Origin: Sipunculus nudus
Taxonomy: Eukaryota; Annelida; Sipuncula; Golfingiida; Sipunculidae
Length of the DNA stretch: 64,000 bases
Reading direction: 5' to 3'
Assembly: GCA_026874595.1 (NCBI GenBank)
Contig: CM049313.1
Span: 10,663,508 to 10,727,507, forward strand
Position 1 is the first letter of the stretch, and every line of letters begins with the position of its first letter. The translations under genes were made by a program, and so were the position numbers. Of this stretch, positions 1 through 13,652 are shown piece after piece. The notes beneath the pieces are model-generated. The model made no database searches, was not told where the DNA came from, and saw only the letters and a list, made by a program, of their open reading frames with translations.

Positions 1-1004
1 TTGTGCATGGACTTTATAATTTAAGGTTACATCGCCATATTGCATCCCTGGCAAACGTGTGGACCTAATTGACAGGACCGGGCTAAAGGGCAGGGCCGGG
101 GTCACTGGGTGCATCTCGCGTAAAATAAAAATGGCAAGTAAGGGGACTGTATTTGAGGGATGAGCATAAATAACGACCTATTTTATAGAAAAGGACTGGT
201 TGTTTTAGAACGCTTAAATAGAGAGCCAGAGGTTGGCCGACAGAGGGACCTATTTTCGTGGCCACCGCATCGGCCGGTGGCGTCACCTGGTGGCGTCAAC
301 GTGAACTGCACTATAACTCAAAATCGAGGTACACATGGTAGCATTTTCTGGCCAAAAATAGATAGAGCGGGAGACTTGCGACCTGTAACTGAAACAGGAA
401 TGACAAGAATCTCGGTCTGTATATGAGCAATATGCAGATATGTTAAACATTACAAAGAGGGAAAATTAATGTGTCGGTATAACCTTAAGGTGGCCAGGGA
501 TAGGGGTGGTTGTGGGTACATTTGGGCGTCGCCCAGCGGACCCAGTGCACTGCAGAGGCGTCAAAATTTTGCGGCAGTGCATAGGTGGTGCCTCTGGCTG
601 TACAGAAATACAAGGGATGTCAGGAAGAATTTCTCATATTTTAGTTCAGAGGGGAAAAAATGTAAATTTCCGGTATTTTTTAGGTCAGATTTAAAAAAGG
701 AATCGGCCGCCTGGCGACCTTTTTTGAAACCAGAATCGCGGGAATAAGGTTGAGCCATGCGTGGCCCCAGCCCGAGTACATACTGGAATAAGAAAGAGAT
801 CGAAAAAGCACTGGCTGAATGGCGGAGGAAATTTTAATTTCCGTGCAGCCCATGTGTAGGTGCTGAAAAAGGCCGAAAATGTCTGCGGGGGCTCACTTTG
901 TTTGAGAGGCTGTCGTGTTCTCGCTGGGCCATTTAGAAGACCGAGATTTGGCCATCTATAACATATTTTTATGTTTTTCACAGAAATTAAAAGCAATATA
1001 TGTG

Positions 1005-2013
1005 TTGTGCATGGACTTTATAATTTAAGGTTACACCGCCATATTGCATCCCTGGCAAACGTGTGGACCTAATTGACAGGACCGGGCTAAAGGGCAGGGC
1101 AGGGCCGGGGTCACTAGGTGCATCTCGCGTAAAATAAAAATGGCAAGTAAAGGGACTGTATTTGAGGGATGAGCATAAATAACGACCTATTTTATAGAAA
1201 AGGTCTGGTTGTTTTAGAACGCTTAAATAGAGAGCCAGAGGTTGGCCGACAGAGGGACCTATTTTCGTGGCAACCGCATCGGCCGGTGGCGCCACCTGGT
1301 GGCGTCGACGTGAACTGCATTATAATTCGAAATCGAGGTACACATGGTAGCATCTTATGGCTAAAAATAGATAGAGCGGGAGACTTGCGAATTGGAACTG
1401 AAACAGGAATGACAAGAATCTCGGTCTGTATATGAGCAATATGCAGATATGTTAAACATTACAAAGAGGGAAAATTAATGTGTCGGTATAACCTTAAGGT
1501 GGCCAGGGATATGGGTGGTGGTGGGTACATTTGGGCGTCGCCCAGCGGACCCAGTGCACTGCATAGGCGTCGGAATTTTGCGGCAGTGCATAGGTGGTGC
1601 CTCTGGCTGTACAGAAATACAAGGGATGTCAGGAAGAATTTCTCATATTTTAGTGCAGAGGGGGAAACCTGTAAATTTCCGGTATTTTTTAGGTCAGATT
1701 TAAAAAAGGAATCGGCCGCCTGGCGGCCGTTTTTGAAACCAGAATCGCGGGAAAAAGGTTGAGCCATGCGTGGCCCCAGCCCGAGTACATACTGGAATAT
1801 GAAAGAGATCGAAAAAGCACTGGCTGAATGGCGGAGGAAATTTTAATTTCCGTGCAGCCCATGTGTAGGTGCTGAAAAAGGCCGAAAATATCTGCAGGGG
1901 CTAACTTTGTTTGAGAGGCCGTCGTGGTCTGGCTGGGCCATTTAGAAGACCGAGATTTGGCCATCTATAACATATTTTTATGTTTTTCACAGAAATTAAA
2001 AGCAATATATGTG
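1005..2013. repeat. Representative full-length satellite monomer (1009 bp)
   Basis: The monomer has notable internal structure. TTAAGGT occurs twice, at 1025-1031 and 1494-1500, and these are the end points of the deletion that made the short monomer. GGTGGCGCCACC and GCCACCTGGTGGC are overlapping perfect palindromes near 1285-1303. CGGCCGCCTGGCGGCCG near 1712-1728 is a 17-base palindrome followed by a T run. GGAAATTTTAATTTCC near 1838-1853 forms a 7-bp hairpin. No tRNA-like A/B boxes and no splice or coding signal were convincing. Confidence 0.85.
1288..1302 (-). promoter_or_regulatory. CTCF-like core motif in satellite monomer
   Basis: The minus strand reads CCACCAGGTGGCGCC, a full match to the degenerate CTCF core CCASYAGRKGGCRSY. 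It lies in a pair of overlapping palindromes, so self-complementarity of the satellite is an alternative reason for its presence. The same site recurs at 8384-8398. Confidence 0.4.
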
Positions 2014-3010
2014 TTGTGCATGGACTTTATAATTTAAGGTTACATCGCCATATTGCATCCCTGGCAAACGTGTGGACCTAATTGACAGGACCGGGCTAAA
2101 GGGCAGGGCCGGGGTCACAGGGTGCATCTTGCGTAAAATAAAAATGGCAAGTAAGGGGACTGTATTTGAGGGATGAGCATAAATAATGACCTATTTTATA
2201 GAAAAGGACTGGTTGTTTTAGAACGCTTAAATAGAGAGCCAGAGGTTGGCCGACAGAGGGACCTATTTTCGTGGCCACCGCATCGGCCGGTGGCGCCACC
2301 AGTCGACGTGAACTGCATTATAACTCGAAATCGAGGGACACATGGTAGCATTTTCTGGCCAAAAATAGATAGAGCGGGAGACTTGCGACCTGGAACTGAA
2401 ACAGGAATGACAAGAATCTCGGTCTGTATATAAGCAGTATGCAGATATGTTAAACATTACAAAGAGGGAAAATTCATGTGTCGGTATAACCTTAAGGTGG
2501 CCAGGGATAGGGATGGTGGTGGGTACATTTGGGCGTCGCCTAGCGGACCCAGTGCACTGCATAGGCGTCGGAATTTTGCGGCAGTGCATAGGTGGTGCCT
2601 CTCGCTGTACAGAAATACAAGGGATGTCAGGAAGAATTTCTCATATTTAAGTGCAGAGGGGAAAAAATGCAAATTTCCGGTATTTTTTAGGTCAGATTTA
2701 AAAAAGGAATCGGCCGCCTGGCGGCCGTTTTTTAAACCAGAATCGCGGGACTAAGGTTGAGCCATGCGTGGCCCCAGCCCGAACACATACTGGAATATGA
2801 AAGAGATCGAAAAGCACTGGCTGAATGGCGGAGGAAATTTTAATTTCCGTGCAGCCCATGTGTAGGTGCTGAAAAAGGCCTAAAATATCTGCAGGGGCTA
2901 ACTTTGTTTGAGAGGCTATCGTGTTCTCGCTGGGCAATTTACAAGGCCGAGATTTGGCCATCTATAACATATTTGTATGTTTTTCACAGAAATTGAAAGC
3001 AATATATGTG

Positions 3011-3550
3011 TTGTGCATGGACTTTATAATTTAAGGTGGCCAGGGGTAGGGGTGGTGGTGGGTACATTTGGGCGTCGAACAGCGGACCCAGTGCACTGCA
3101 TAGGCGTCGGAATTTTGCGGCAGTGCATAGGTGGTGCCTCTGGCTGTACAGAGATACAAGGGATGTCAGGAAGAATTTCTCATATTTTAGTGCAGAGGGG
3201 AAAAAATGTAAATTTCCGGTATTTTTTAGGTCAGATTTAAAAAAGGAATCGGCTGCCTGGCGGCCGTTTTTTAAACCAGAATCGCGGGACTAAGGTTGAG
3301 CCATGCGTGGCCCCAGCCCGAGTACATACTGGAATATGAAAGAGATCGAAAAAGCACTGGCTGAATGGCGGAGGAAATTTTAATTTCCGTGCAGCCCATG
3401 TGTAGGTGCTGAAAAAGGCCTAAAATATCTGCAGGGGCTAACTTTGTTTGAGAGGCCGTCATGGTCTGGCTGGGCCATTTAGAAGACCGAGATTTGGCCA
3501 TCTTTAACATATTTTTATGTTTTTCACAGAAATTAAAAGCAATATATGTG
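3011..3550. repeat. Short satellite monomer (540 bp)
   Basis: This is a deletion derivative of the full monomer. TTTAATTTAAGG-type start sequence runs directly into GTGGCCAGGG, removing the ~469 bp between the two TTAAGGT copies. It carries the diagnostic ACAGAGATACA (full monomers have ACAGAAATACA) and the AACAGCGG variant. Confidence 0.93.
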
Positions 3551-4833
3551 TTGTGCATGGACTTTATAATTTAAGGTTACATCGCCATATTGCATCCCTG
3601 GCAAACGTGTGGACCTAATTGACAGGACCGGGCTAAAGGGCAGGGCCGGGGTCACTGGGTGCATCTCGCGTAAAATAAAAATGGCAAGTAAGGGGACTGT
3701 ATTTGAGGGATGAGCATAAATAACGACCTATTTTATAGAAAAGGACTGGTTGTTTTAGAACGCTTAAATAGAGAGCCAGAGGTTGGCCGACAGAGGGACC
3801 TATTTTCGTGGCCACCGCATCGGCCGGTGGCGTCACCTGGTGGCGTCAACGTGAACTGCACTATAACTCAAAATCGAGGTACACATGGTAGCATTTTCTG
3901 GCCAAAAATAGATAGAGCGGGAGACTTGCGACCTGTAACTGAAACAGAAATGACAAGAATCTCGGTCTGTATATGAGCAATATGCAGATATGTTAAACAT
4001 TACAAAGAGGGAAAATTAATGTGTCGGTATAACCTTAAGGTGGCCAGGGATAGGGGTGGTGGTGGGTACATTTGGGCGTCGCCCAGCGGACCCAGTGCAC
4101 TGCAGAGGCGTCAAAATTTTGCGGCAGTGCATAGGTGGTGCCTCTGGCTGTACAGAAATACAAGGGATGTCAGGAAGAATTTCTCATATTTTAGTTCAGA
4201 GGGGAAAAAAATGTAAATTTCCGGTATTTTTTAGGTCAGATTTAAAAAAGGAATCGGCCGCCTGGCGGCCTTTTTTGAAACCAGAATCGCGGGAATAAGG
4301 TTGAGCCATGCGTGGCCCCAGCCCGAGTACATACTGGAATAAGAAAGAGATCGAAAAAGCACTGGCTGAATGGCGGAGGAAATTTTAATTTCCGTGCAGC
4401 CCATGTGTAGGTGCTGAAAAAGGCCGAAAATGTCTGCGGGGGCTCACTTTGTTTGAGAGGCTGTCGTGTTCTCGCTGGGCCATTTAGAAGACCGAGATTT
4501 GGCCATCTATAACATATTATTATGTTTTTCACAGAAATTAAATGCAATATATGTGTTGTGCATGGACTTTATAATTTAAGCTTACACCGCCATATTGCAT
4601 CCCTGGCAAACGTGTGGACCTAATTGACAGGACCGGGCTAAAGGGCAGGGCCGGGGTTAGTGGGTGCATCTCGCGTAAAATAAAAATGGCAAGTAAGGGG
4701 ACTGTATTTGAGGGATGAGCATAAATAACGACCTATTTTATAGAAAAGGTCTGTTTTTTTTAGAACGCTTAAATAGAGAGCCAGAGGTTGGCCGACAGAG
4801 GGACCTATTTTCGTGGCCACCGCATCGGCCGGT

Positions 4834-4848
4834 GGCGCCCCCTGGTGG
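4834..4848 (-). promoter_or_regulatory. CTCF-like core motif, canonical form
   Basis: The minus strand reads CCACCAGGGGGCGCC, the textbook CTCF core. Here the motif is not part of a perfect palindrome, unlike the sites at 1288 and 8384. It is repeated at 11930-11944. Binding is not shown by sequence alone. Confidence 0.45.
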
Positions 4849-6556
4849 AGTCGACGTGAACTGCATTATAAATCGAAATCGAGGTACACATGGTAGCATT
4901 TTCTGGCCAAAAATAGATAGAGCGGGAGACTTGCGAATTGGAACTGAAACAGGAATGACAAGAATCTCGGTCTGTATATGAGCAATATGCAGATATGTTA
5001 AACATTACAAAGAGGGAAAATTAATGTGTCGGTATAACCTTAAGGTGGCCAGGGATAGGGGTGGTGGTGGGTACATTTGGGCGTCGCCCAGCGGACCCAG
5101 TGCACTGCATAGGCGTCGGAATTTTGCGGCAATGCATAGGTGGTGCCTCTGGCTGTACAGAAATACAAGGGATGTCAGGAAGAATTTCTCATATTTTAGT
5201 TCAGAGGGGAAAAAATGTAAATTTCCGGTATTTTTTAGGTCAGATTTAAAAAAGGAATCGGCCGCCTGGCGGCCGTTTTTTAAACCAGAATCGCGGGAAT
5301 AAGGTTGAGCCATGCGTGGCCCCAGCCCGAGTACATACTGGAATATGAAAGAGATCGAAAAAGCACTGGCTGAATGGCGGAGGAAATTTTAATTTCCGTG
5401 CAGCCCATGTGTAGGTGCTGAAAAAGGCCTAAAATGTCTGCAGGGGCTCACTTTGTTTGAGAGGCTGTCGTGTTCTCGCTGGGCCATTTACAAGGCCGAG
5501 ATTTGGCCATCTATAACATATTTGTATGTTTTTCACAGAAATTAAAAGCAATATATGTGTTGTGCATGGACTTTATAATTTAAGGTTACATCGCCATATT
5601 GCATCCCTGGCAAACGTGTGGACCTAATTGACAGGACCGGGCTAAAGGGCAGGGCCGGGGTCACAGGGTGCATCTTGCGTAAAATAAAAATGGCAAGTAA
5701 GGGGACTGTATTTGAGGGATGAGCATAAATAATGACCTATTTTATAGAAAAGGACTGGTTGTTTTAGAACGCTTAAATAGAGAGCCAGAGGTTGGCCGAC
5801 AGAGGGACCTATTTTCGTGGCCACCGCATCGGCCGGTGGCGCCACCAGTCGACGTGAACTGCATTATAACTCGAAATCGAGGGACACATGGTAGCATTTT
5901 CTGGCCAAAAATAGATAGAGCGGGAGACTTGCGACCTGGAACTGAAACAGGAATGACAAGAATCTCGGTCTGTATATAAGCAGTATGCAGATATGTTAAA
6001 CATTACAAAGAGGGAAAATTAATGTGTCGGTATAACCTTAAGGTGGCCAGGGATAGGGGTGGTGGTGGGTACATTTGGGCGTCGCCTAGCGGACCCAGTG
6101 CACTGCATAGGCGTCGGAATTTTGCGGCAGTGCATAGGTGGTGCCTCTCGCTGTACAGAAATACAAGGGATGTCAGGAAGAATTTCTCATATTTAAGTGC
6201 AGAGGGGAAAAAATGTAAATTTCCGGTATTTTTTAGGTCAGATTTAAAAAAGGAATCGGCCGCCTGGCGGCCGTTTTTTAAACCAGAATCGCGGGACTAA
6301 GGTTGAGCCATGCGTGGCCCCAGCCCGAGTACATACTGGAATATGAAAGAGATCGAAAAGCACTGGCTGAATGGCGGAGGAAATTTTAATTTCCGTGCAG
6401 CCCATGTGTAGGTGCTGAAAAAGGCCTAAAATATCTGCAGGGGCTAACTTTGTTTGAGAGGCTATCGTGTTCTCGCTGGGCAATTTACAAGGCCGAGATT
6501 TGGCCATCTATAACATATTTGTATGTTTTTCACAGAAATTGAAAGCAATATATGTG

Positions 6557-7096
6557 TTGTGCATGGACTTTATAATTTAAGGTGGCCAGGGGTAGGGGTG
6601 GTGGTGGGTACATTTGGGCGTCGAACAGCGGACCCAGTGCACTGCATAGGCGTCGGAATTTTGCGGCAGTGCATAGGTGGTGCCTCTGGCTGTACAGAGA
6701 TACAAGGGATGTCAGGAAGAATTTCTCATATTTTAGTGCAGAGGGGAAAAAATGTAAATTTCCGGTATTTTTTAGGTCAGATTTAAGAAAGGAATCGGCC
6801 GCCTGGCGGCCGTTTTTGAAACCAGAATCGCGGGACTAAGGTTGAGCCATGCGTGGCCCCAGCCCGAGTACATACTGGAATATGAAAGAGATCGAAAAAG
6901 CACTGGCTGAATGGCGGAGGAAATTTTAATTTCCGTGCAGCCCATGTGTAGGTGCTGAAAAAGGCCTAAAATATCTGCAGGGGCTAACTTTGTTTGAGAG
7001 GCCGTCATGGTCTGGCTGGGCCATTTAGAAGACCGAGATTTGGCCATCTTTAACATATTTTTATGTTTTTCACAGAAATTAAAAGCAATATATGTG
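6557..7096. repeat. Short satellite monomer (540 bp)
   Basis: It has the same TTAAGGT deletion junction and AACAGCGG variant as the unit at 3011. It has a private A to G change near 6787 (TTTAAGAAAGG). Confidence 0.93.
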
Positions 7097-8383
7097 TTGT
7101 GCATGGACTTTATAATTTAAGGTTACATCGCCATATTGCATCCCTGGCAAACGTGTGGACCTAATTGACAGGACCGGGCTAAAGGGCAGGGCCGGGGTCA
7201 CTGGGTGCATCTCGCGTAAAATAAAAATGGCAAGTAAGGGGACTGTATTTGAGGGATGAGCATAAATAACGACCTATTTTATAGAAAAGGACTGGTTGTT
7301 TTAGAACGCTTAAATAGAGAGCCAGAGGTTGGCCGACAGAGGGACCTATTTTCGTGGCCACCGCATCGGCCGGTGGCGTCACCTGGTGGCGTCAACGTGA
7401 ACTGCACTATAACTCAAAATCGAGGTACACATGGTAGCATTTTCTGGCCAAAAATAGATAGAGCGGGAGACTTGCGACCTGTAACTGAAACAGGAATGAC
7501 AAGAATCTCGGTCTGTATATGAGCAATATGCAGATATGTTAAACATTACAAAGAGGGAAAATTAATGTGTCGGTATAACCTTAAGGTGGCCAGGGATAGG
7601 GGTGGTTGTGGGTACATTTGGGCGTCGCCCAGCGGACCCAGTGCACTGCAGAGGCGTCAAAATTTTGCGGCAGTGCATAGGTGGTGCCTCTGGCTGTACA
7701 GAAATACAAGGGATGTCAGGAAGAATTTCTCATATTTTAGTTCAGAGGGGAAAAAATGTAAATTTCCGGTATTTTTTAGGTCAGATTTAAAAAAGGAATC
7801 GGCCGCCTGGCGACCTTTTTTGAAACCAGAATCGCGGGAATAAGGTTGAGCCATGCGTGGCCCCAGCCCGAGTACATACTGGAATAAGAAAGAGATCGAA
7901 AAAGCACTGGCTGAATGGCGGAGGAAATTTTAATTTCCGTGCAGCCCATGTGTAGGTGCTGAAAAAGGCCGAAAATGTCTGCGGGGGCTCACTTTGTTTG
8001 AGAGGCTGTCGTGTTCTCGCTGGGCCATTTAGAAGACCGAGATTTGGCCATCTATAACATATTTTTATGTTTTTCACAGAAATTAAAAGCAATATATGTG
8101 TTGTGCATGGACTTTATAATTTAAGGTTACACCGCCATATTGCATCCCTGGCAAACGTGTGGACCTAATTGACAGGACCGGGCTAAAGGGCAGGGCAGGG
8201 CCGGGGTCACTAGGTGCATCTCGCGTAAAATAAAAATGGCAAGTAAAGGGACTGTATTTGAGGGATGAGCATAAATAACGACCTATTTTATAGAAAAGGT
8301 CTGGTTGTTTTAGAACGCTTAAATAGAGAGCCAGAGGTTGGCCGACAGAGGGACCTATTTTCGTGGCAACCGCATCGGCCGGT

Positions 8384-8398
8384 GGCGCCACCTGGTGG
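8384..8398 (-). promoter_or_regulatory. CTCF-like core motif in satellite monomer
   Basis: Minus-strand CCACCAGGTGGCGCC, the 7096-bp counterpart of the site at 1288. Confidence 0.4.
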
Positions 8399-10106
8399 CG
8401 TCGACGTGAACTGCATTATAATTCGAAATCGAGGTACACATGGTAGCATCTTATGGCTAAAAATAGATAGAGCGGGAGACTTGCGAATTGGAACTGAAAC
8501 AGGAATGACAAGAATCTCGGTCTGTATATGAGCAATATGCAGATATGTTAAACATTACAAAGAGGGAAAATTAATGTGTCGGTATAACCTTAAGGTGGCC
8601 AGGGATATGGGTGGTGGTGGGTACATTTGGGCGTCGCCCAGCGGACCCAGTGCACTGCATAGGCGTCGGAATTTTGCGGCAGTGCATAGGTGGTGCCTCT
8701 GGCTGTACAGAAATACAAGGGATGTCAGGAAGAATTTCTCATATTTTAGTGCAGAGGGGGAAACCTGTAAATTTCCGGTATTTTTTAGGTCAGATTTAAA
8801 AAAGGAATCGGCCGCCTGGCGGCCGTTTTTGAAACCAGAATCGCGGGAAAAAGGTTGAGCCATGCGTGGCCCCAGCCCGAGTACATACTGGAATATGAAA
8901 GAGATCGAAAAAGCACTGGCTGAATGGCGGAGGAAATTTTAATTTCCGTGCAGCCCATGTGTAGGTGCTGAAAAAGGCCGAAAATATCTGCAGGGGCTAA
9001 CTTTGTTTGAGAGGCCGTCGTGGTCTGGCTGGGCCATTTAGAAGACCGAGATTTGGCCATCTATAACATATTTTTATGTTTTTCACAGAAATTAAAAGCA
9101 ATATATGTGTTGTGCATGGACTTTATAATTTAAGGTTACATCGCCATATTGCATCCCTGGCAAACGTGTGGACCTAATTGACAGGACCGGGCTAAAGGGC
9201 AGGGCCGGGGTCACAGGGTGCATCTTGCGTAAAATAAAAATGGCAAGTAAGGGGACTGTATTTGAGGGATGAGCATAAATAATGACCTATTTTATAGAAA
9301 AGGACTGGTTGTTTTAGAACGCTTAAATAGAGAGCCAGAGGTTGGCCGACAGAGGGACCTATTTTCGTGGCCACCGCATCGGCCGGTGGCGCCACCAGTC
9401 GACGTGAACTGCATTATAACTCGAAATCGAGGGACACATGGTAGCATTTTCTGGCCAAAAATAGATAGAGCGGGAGACTTGCGACCTGGAACTGAAACAG
9501 GAATGACAAGAATCTCGGTCTGTATATAAGCAGTATGCAGATATGTTAAACATTACAAAGAGGGAAAATTCATGTGTCGGTATAACCTTAAGGTGGCCAG
9601 GGATAGGGATGGTGGTGGGTACATTTGGGCGTCGCCTAGCGGACCCAGTGCACTGCATAGGCGTCGGAATTTTGCGGCAGTGCATAGGTGGTGCCTCTGG
9701 CTGTACAGAAATACAAGGGATGTCAGGAAGAATTTCTCATATTTAAGTGCAGAGGGGAAAAAATGCAAATTTCCGGTATTTTTTAGGTCAGATTTAAAAA
9801 AGGAATCGGCCGCCTGGCGGCCGTTTTTTAAACCAGAATCGCGGGACTAAGGTTGAGCCATGCGTGGCCCCAGCCCGAACACATACTGGAATATGAAAGA
9901 GATCGAAAAGCACTGGCTGAATGGCGGAGGAAATTTTAATTTCCGTGCAGCCCATGTGTAGGTGCTGAAAAAGGCCTAAAATATCTGCAGGGGCTAACTT
10001 TGTTTGAGAGGCTATCGTGTTCTCGCTGGGCAATTTACAAGGCCGAGATTTGGCCATCTATAACATATTTGTATGTTTTTCACAGAAATTGAAAGCAATA
10101 TATGTG

Positions 10107-10646
10107 TTGTGCATGGACTTTATAATTTAAGGTGGCCAGGGGTAGGGGTGGTGGTGGGTACATTTGGGCGTCGAACAGCGGACCCAGTGCACTGCATAGG
10201 CGTCGGAATTTTGCGGCAGTGCATAGGTGGTGCCTCTGGCTGTACAGAGATACAAGGGATGTCAGGAAGAATTTCTCATATTTTAGTGCAGAGGGGAAAA
10301 AATGTAAATTTCCGGTATTTTTTAGGTCAGATTTAAAAAAGGAATCGGCTGCCTGGCGGCCGTTTTTTAAACCAGAATCGCGGGACTAAGGTTGAGCCAT
10401 GCGTGGCCCCAGCCCGAGTACATACTGGAATATGAAAGAGATCGAAAAAGCACTGGCTGAATGGCGGAGGAAATTTTAATTTCCGTGCAGCCCATGTGTA
10501 GGTGCTGAAAAAGGCCTAAAATATCTGCAGGGGCTAACTTTGTTTGAGAGGCCGTCATGGTCTGGCTGGGCCATTTAGAAGACCGAGATTTGGCCATCTT
10601 TAACATATTTTTATGTTTTTCACAGAAATTAAAAGCAATATATGTG
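10107..10646. repeat. Short satellite monomer (540 bp)
   Basis: It has the same deletion junction as the unit at 3011, 7096 bp upstream, and shares its private GGCTGCCTGG variant. This supports duplication of the whole 7.1-kb unit. Confidence 0.93.
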
Positions 10647-11929
10647 TTGTGCATGGACTTTATAATTTAAGGTTACATCGCCATATTGCATCCCTGGCAA
10701 ACGTGTGGACCTAATTGACAGGACCGGGCTAAAGGGCAGGGCCGGGGTCACTGGGTGCATCTCGCGTAAAATAAAAATGGCAAGTAAGGGGACTGTATTT
10801 GAGGGATGAGCATAAATAACGACCTATTTTATAGAAAAGGACTGGTTGTTTTAGAACGCTTAAATAGAGAGCCAGAGGTTGGCCGACAGAGGGACCTATT
10901 TTCGTGGCCACCGCATCGGCCGGTGGCGTCACCTGGTGGCGTCAACGTGAACTGCACTATAACTCAAAATCGAGGTACACATGGTAGCATTTTCTGGCCA
11001 AAAATAGATAGAGCGGGAGACTTGCGACCTGTAACTGAAACAGAAATGACAAGAATCTCGGTCTGTATATGAGCAATATGCAGATATGTTAAACATTACA
11101 AAGAGGGAAAATTAATGTGTCGGTATAACCTTAAGGTGGCCAGGGATAGGGGTGGTGGTGGGTACATTTGGGCGTCGCCCAGCGGACCCAGTGCACTGCA
11201 GAGGCGTCAAAATTTTGCGGCAGTGCATAGGTGGTGCCTCTGGCTGTACAGAAATACAAGGGATGTCAGGAAGAATTTCTCATATTTTAGTTCAGAGGGG
11301 AAAAAAATGTAAATTTCCGGTATTTTTTAGGTCAGATTTAAAAAAGGAATCGGCCGCCTGGCGGCCTTTTTTGAAACCAGAATCGCGGGAATAAGGTTGA
11401 GCCATGCGTGGCCCCAGCCCGAGTACATACTGGAATAAGAAAGAGATCGAAAAAGCACTGGCTGAATGGCGGAGGAAATTTTAATTTCCGTGCAGCCCAT
11501 GTGTAGGTGCTGAAAAAGGCCGAAAATGTCTGCGGGGGCTCACTTTGTTTGAGAGGCTGTCGTGTTCTCGCTGGGCCATTTAGAAGACCGAGATTTGGCC
11601 ATCTATAACATATTATTATGTTTTTCACAGAAATTAAATGCAATATATGTGTTGTGCATGGACTTTATAATTTAAGCTTACACCGCCATATTGCATCCCT
11701 GGCAAACGTGTGGACCTAATTGACAGGACCGGGCTAAAGGGCAGGGCCGGGGTTAGTGGGTGCATCTCGCGTAAAATAAAAATGGCAAGTAAGGGGACTG
11801 TATTTGAGGGATGAGCATAAATAACGACCTATTTTATAGAAAAGGTCTGTTTTTTTTAGAACGCTTAAATAGAGAGCCAGAGGTTGGCCGACAGAGGGAC
11901 CTATTTTCGTGGCCACCGCATCGGCCGGT

Positions 11930-11944
11930 GGCGCCCCCTGGTGG
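11930..11944 (-). promoter_or_regulatory. CTCF-like core motif, canonical form
   Basis: Minus-strand CCACCAGGGGGCGCC, the 7096-bp counterpart of the site at 4834. Confidence 0.45.
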
Positions 11945-13652
11945 AGTCGACGTGAACTGCATTATAAATCGAAATCGAGGTACACATGGTAGCATTTTCT
12001 GGCCAAAAATAGATAGAGCGGGAGACTTGCGAATTGGAACTGAAACAGGAATGACAAGAATCTCGGTCTGTATATGAGCAATATGCAGATATGTTAAACA
12101 TTACAAAGAGGGAAAATTAATGTGTCGGTATAACCTTAAGGTGGCCAGGGATAGGGGTGGTGGTGGGTACATTTGGGCGTCGCCCAGCGGACCCAGTGCA
12201 CTGCATAGGCGTCGGAATTTTGCGGCAATGCATAGGTGGTGCCTCTGGCTGTACAGAAATACAAGGGATGTCAGGAAGAATTTCTCATATTTTAGTTCAG
12301 AGGGGAAAAAATGTAAATTTCCGGTATTTTTTAGGTCAGATTTAAAAAAGGAATCGGCCGCCTGGCGGCCGTTTTTTAAACCAGAATCGCGGGAATAAGG
12401 TTGAGCCATGCGTGGCCCCAGCCCGAGTACATACTGGAATATGAAAGAGATCGAAAAAGCACTGGCTGAATGGCGGAGGAAATTTTAATTTCCGTGCAGC
12501 CCATGTGTAGGTGCTGAAAAAGGCCTAAAATGTCTGCAGGGGCTCACTTTGTTTGAGAGGCTGTCGTGTTCTCGCTGGGCCATTTACAAGGCCGAGATTT
12601 GGCCATCTATAACATATTTGTATGTTTTTCACAGAAATTAAAAGCAATATATGTGTTGTGCATGGACTTTATAATTTAAGGTTACATCGCCATATTGCAT
12701 CCCTGGCAAACGTGTGGACCTAATTGACAGGACCGGGCTAAAGGGCAGGGCCGGGGTCACAGGGTGCATCTTGCGTAAAATAAAAATGGCAAGTAAGGGG
12801 ACTGTATTTGAGGGATTAGCATAAATAATGACCTATTTTATAGAAAAGGACTGGTTGTTTTAGAACGCTTAAATAGAGAGCGCGAGGTTGGCCGACAGAG
12901 GGACCTATTTTCGTGGCCACCGCATCGGCCGGTGGCGCCACCAGTCGACGTGAACTGCATTATAACTCGAAATCGAGGGACACATGGTAGCATTTTCTGG
13001 CCAAAAATAGATAGAGCGGGAGACTTGCGACCTGGAACTGAAACAGGAATGACAAGAATCTCGGTCTGTATATAAGCAGTATGCAGATATGTTAAACATT
13101 ACAAAGAGGGAAAATTCATGTGTCGGTATAACCTTAAGGTGGCCAGGGATAGGGGTGGTGGTGGGTACATTTGGGCGTCGCCTAGCGGACCCAGTGCACT
13201 GCATAGGCGTCGGAATTTAGCGGCAGTGCATAGGTGGTGCCTCTGGCTGTACAGAAATACAAGGGATGTCAGGAAGAATTTCTCATATTTAAGTGCAGAG
13301 GGGAAAAAATGTAAATTTCCGGTATTTTTTAGGTCAGATTTAAAAAAGGAATCGGCCGCCTGGCGGCCGTTTTTTAAACCAGAATCGCGGGACTAAGGTT
13401 GAGCCATGCGTGGCCCCAGCCCGAGTACATACTGGAATATAAAAGAGATCGAAAAGCACTGGCTGAATGGCGGAGGAAATTTTAATTTCCGTGCAGCCCA
13501 TGTGTAGGTGCTGAAAAAGGCCTAAAATGTCTGCAGGGGCTCACTTTGTTTGAGAGGCTGTCGTGTTCTCGCTGGGCCATTTACAAGGCCGAGATTTGGC
13601 CATCTATAACATATCTGTATGTTTTTCACAGAAATTAAAAGCAATATATGTG

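Larger units (their letters stand above)
1..7096. repeat. 7096-bp higher-order repeat, copy 1
   Basis: This copy has eight monomers of 1004, 1009, 997, 540, 1005, 1004, 997 and 540 bp. It is two related 4-mers (3550 and 3546 bp), each ending in a short monomer. The two 4-mers are told apart by a 5-bp GGGCA insertion in monomer 2 (near 1093), an extra A at about 4208 in monomer 5, and variant CACC/CCCC bases near 4840 in monomer 6. The next 7096 bp repeat the same order and the same private variants. The phase of the unit is arbitrary because the array enters from outside the window. Confidence 0.93.

Noticed and set aside
160-747. Recurring open frames of 60-100 codons in every satellite monomer, on both strands
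   Set aside because: Overlapping frames on both strands arise from one repeated sequence. Individual monomers carry stops, start losses and frameshifts (for example the extra A near 4208 and the lost ATG at 12817), and no domain is recognisable.
1712-1735. Palindrome CGGCCGCCTGGCGGCCG followed by a T run, resembling a bacterial terminator
   Set aside because: The genome context is eukaryotic and the motif is just part of a GGCC-rich satellite monomer. No bacterial-type operon is nearby.
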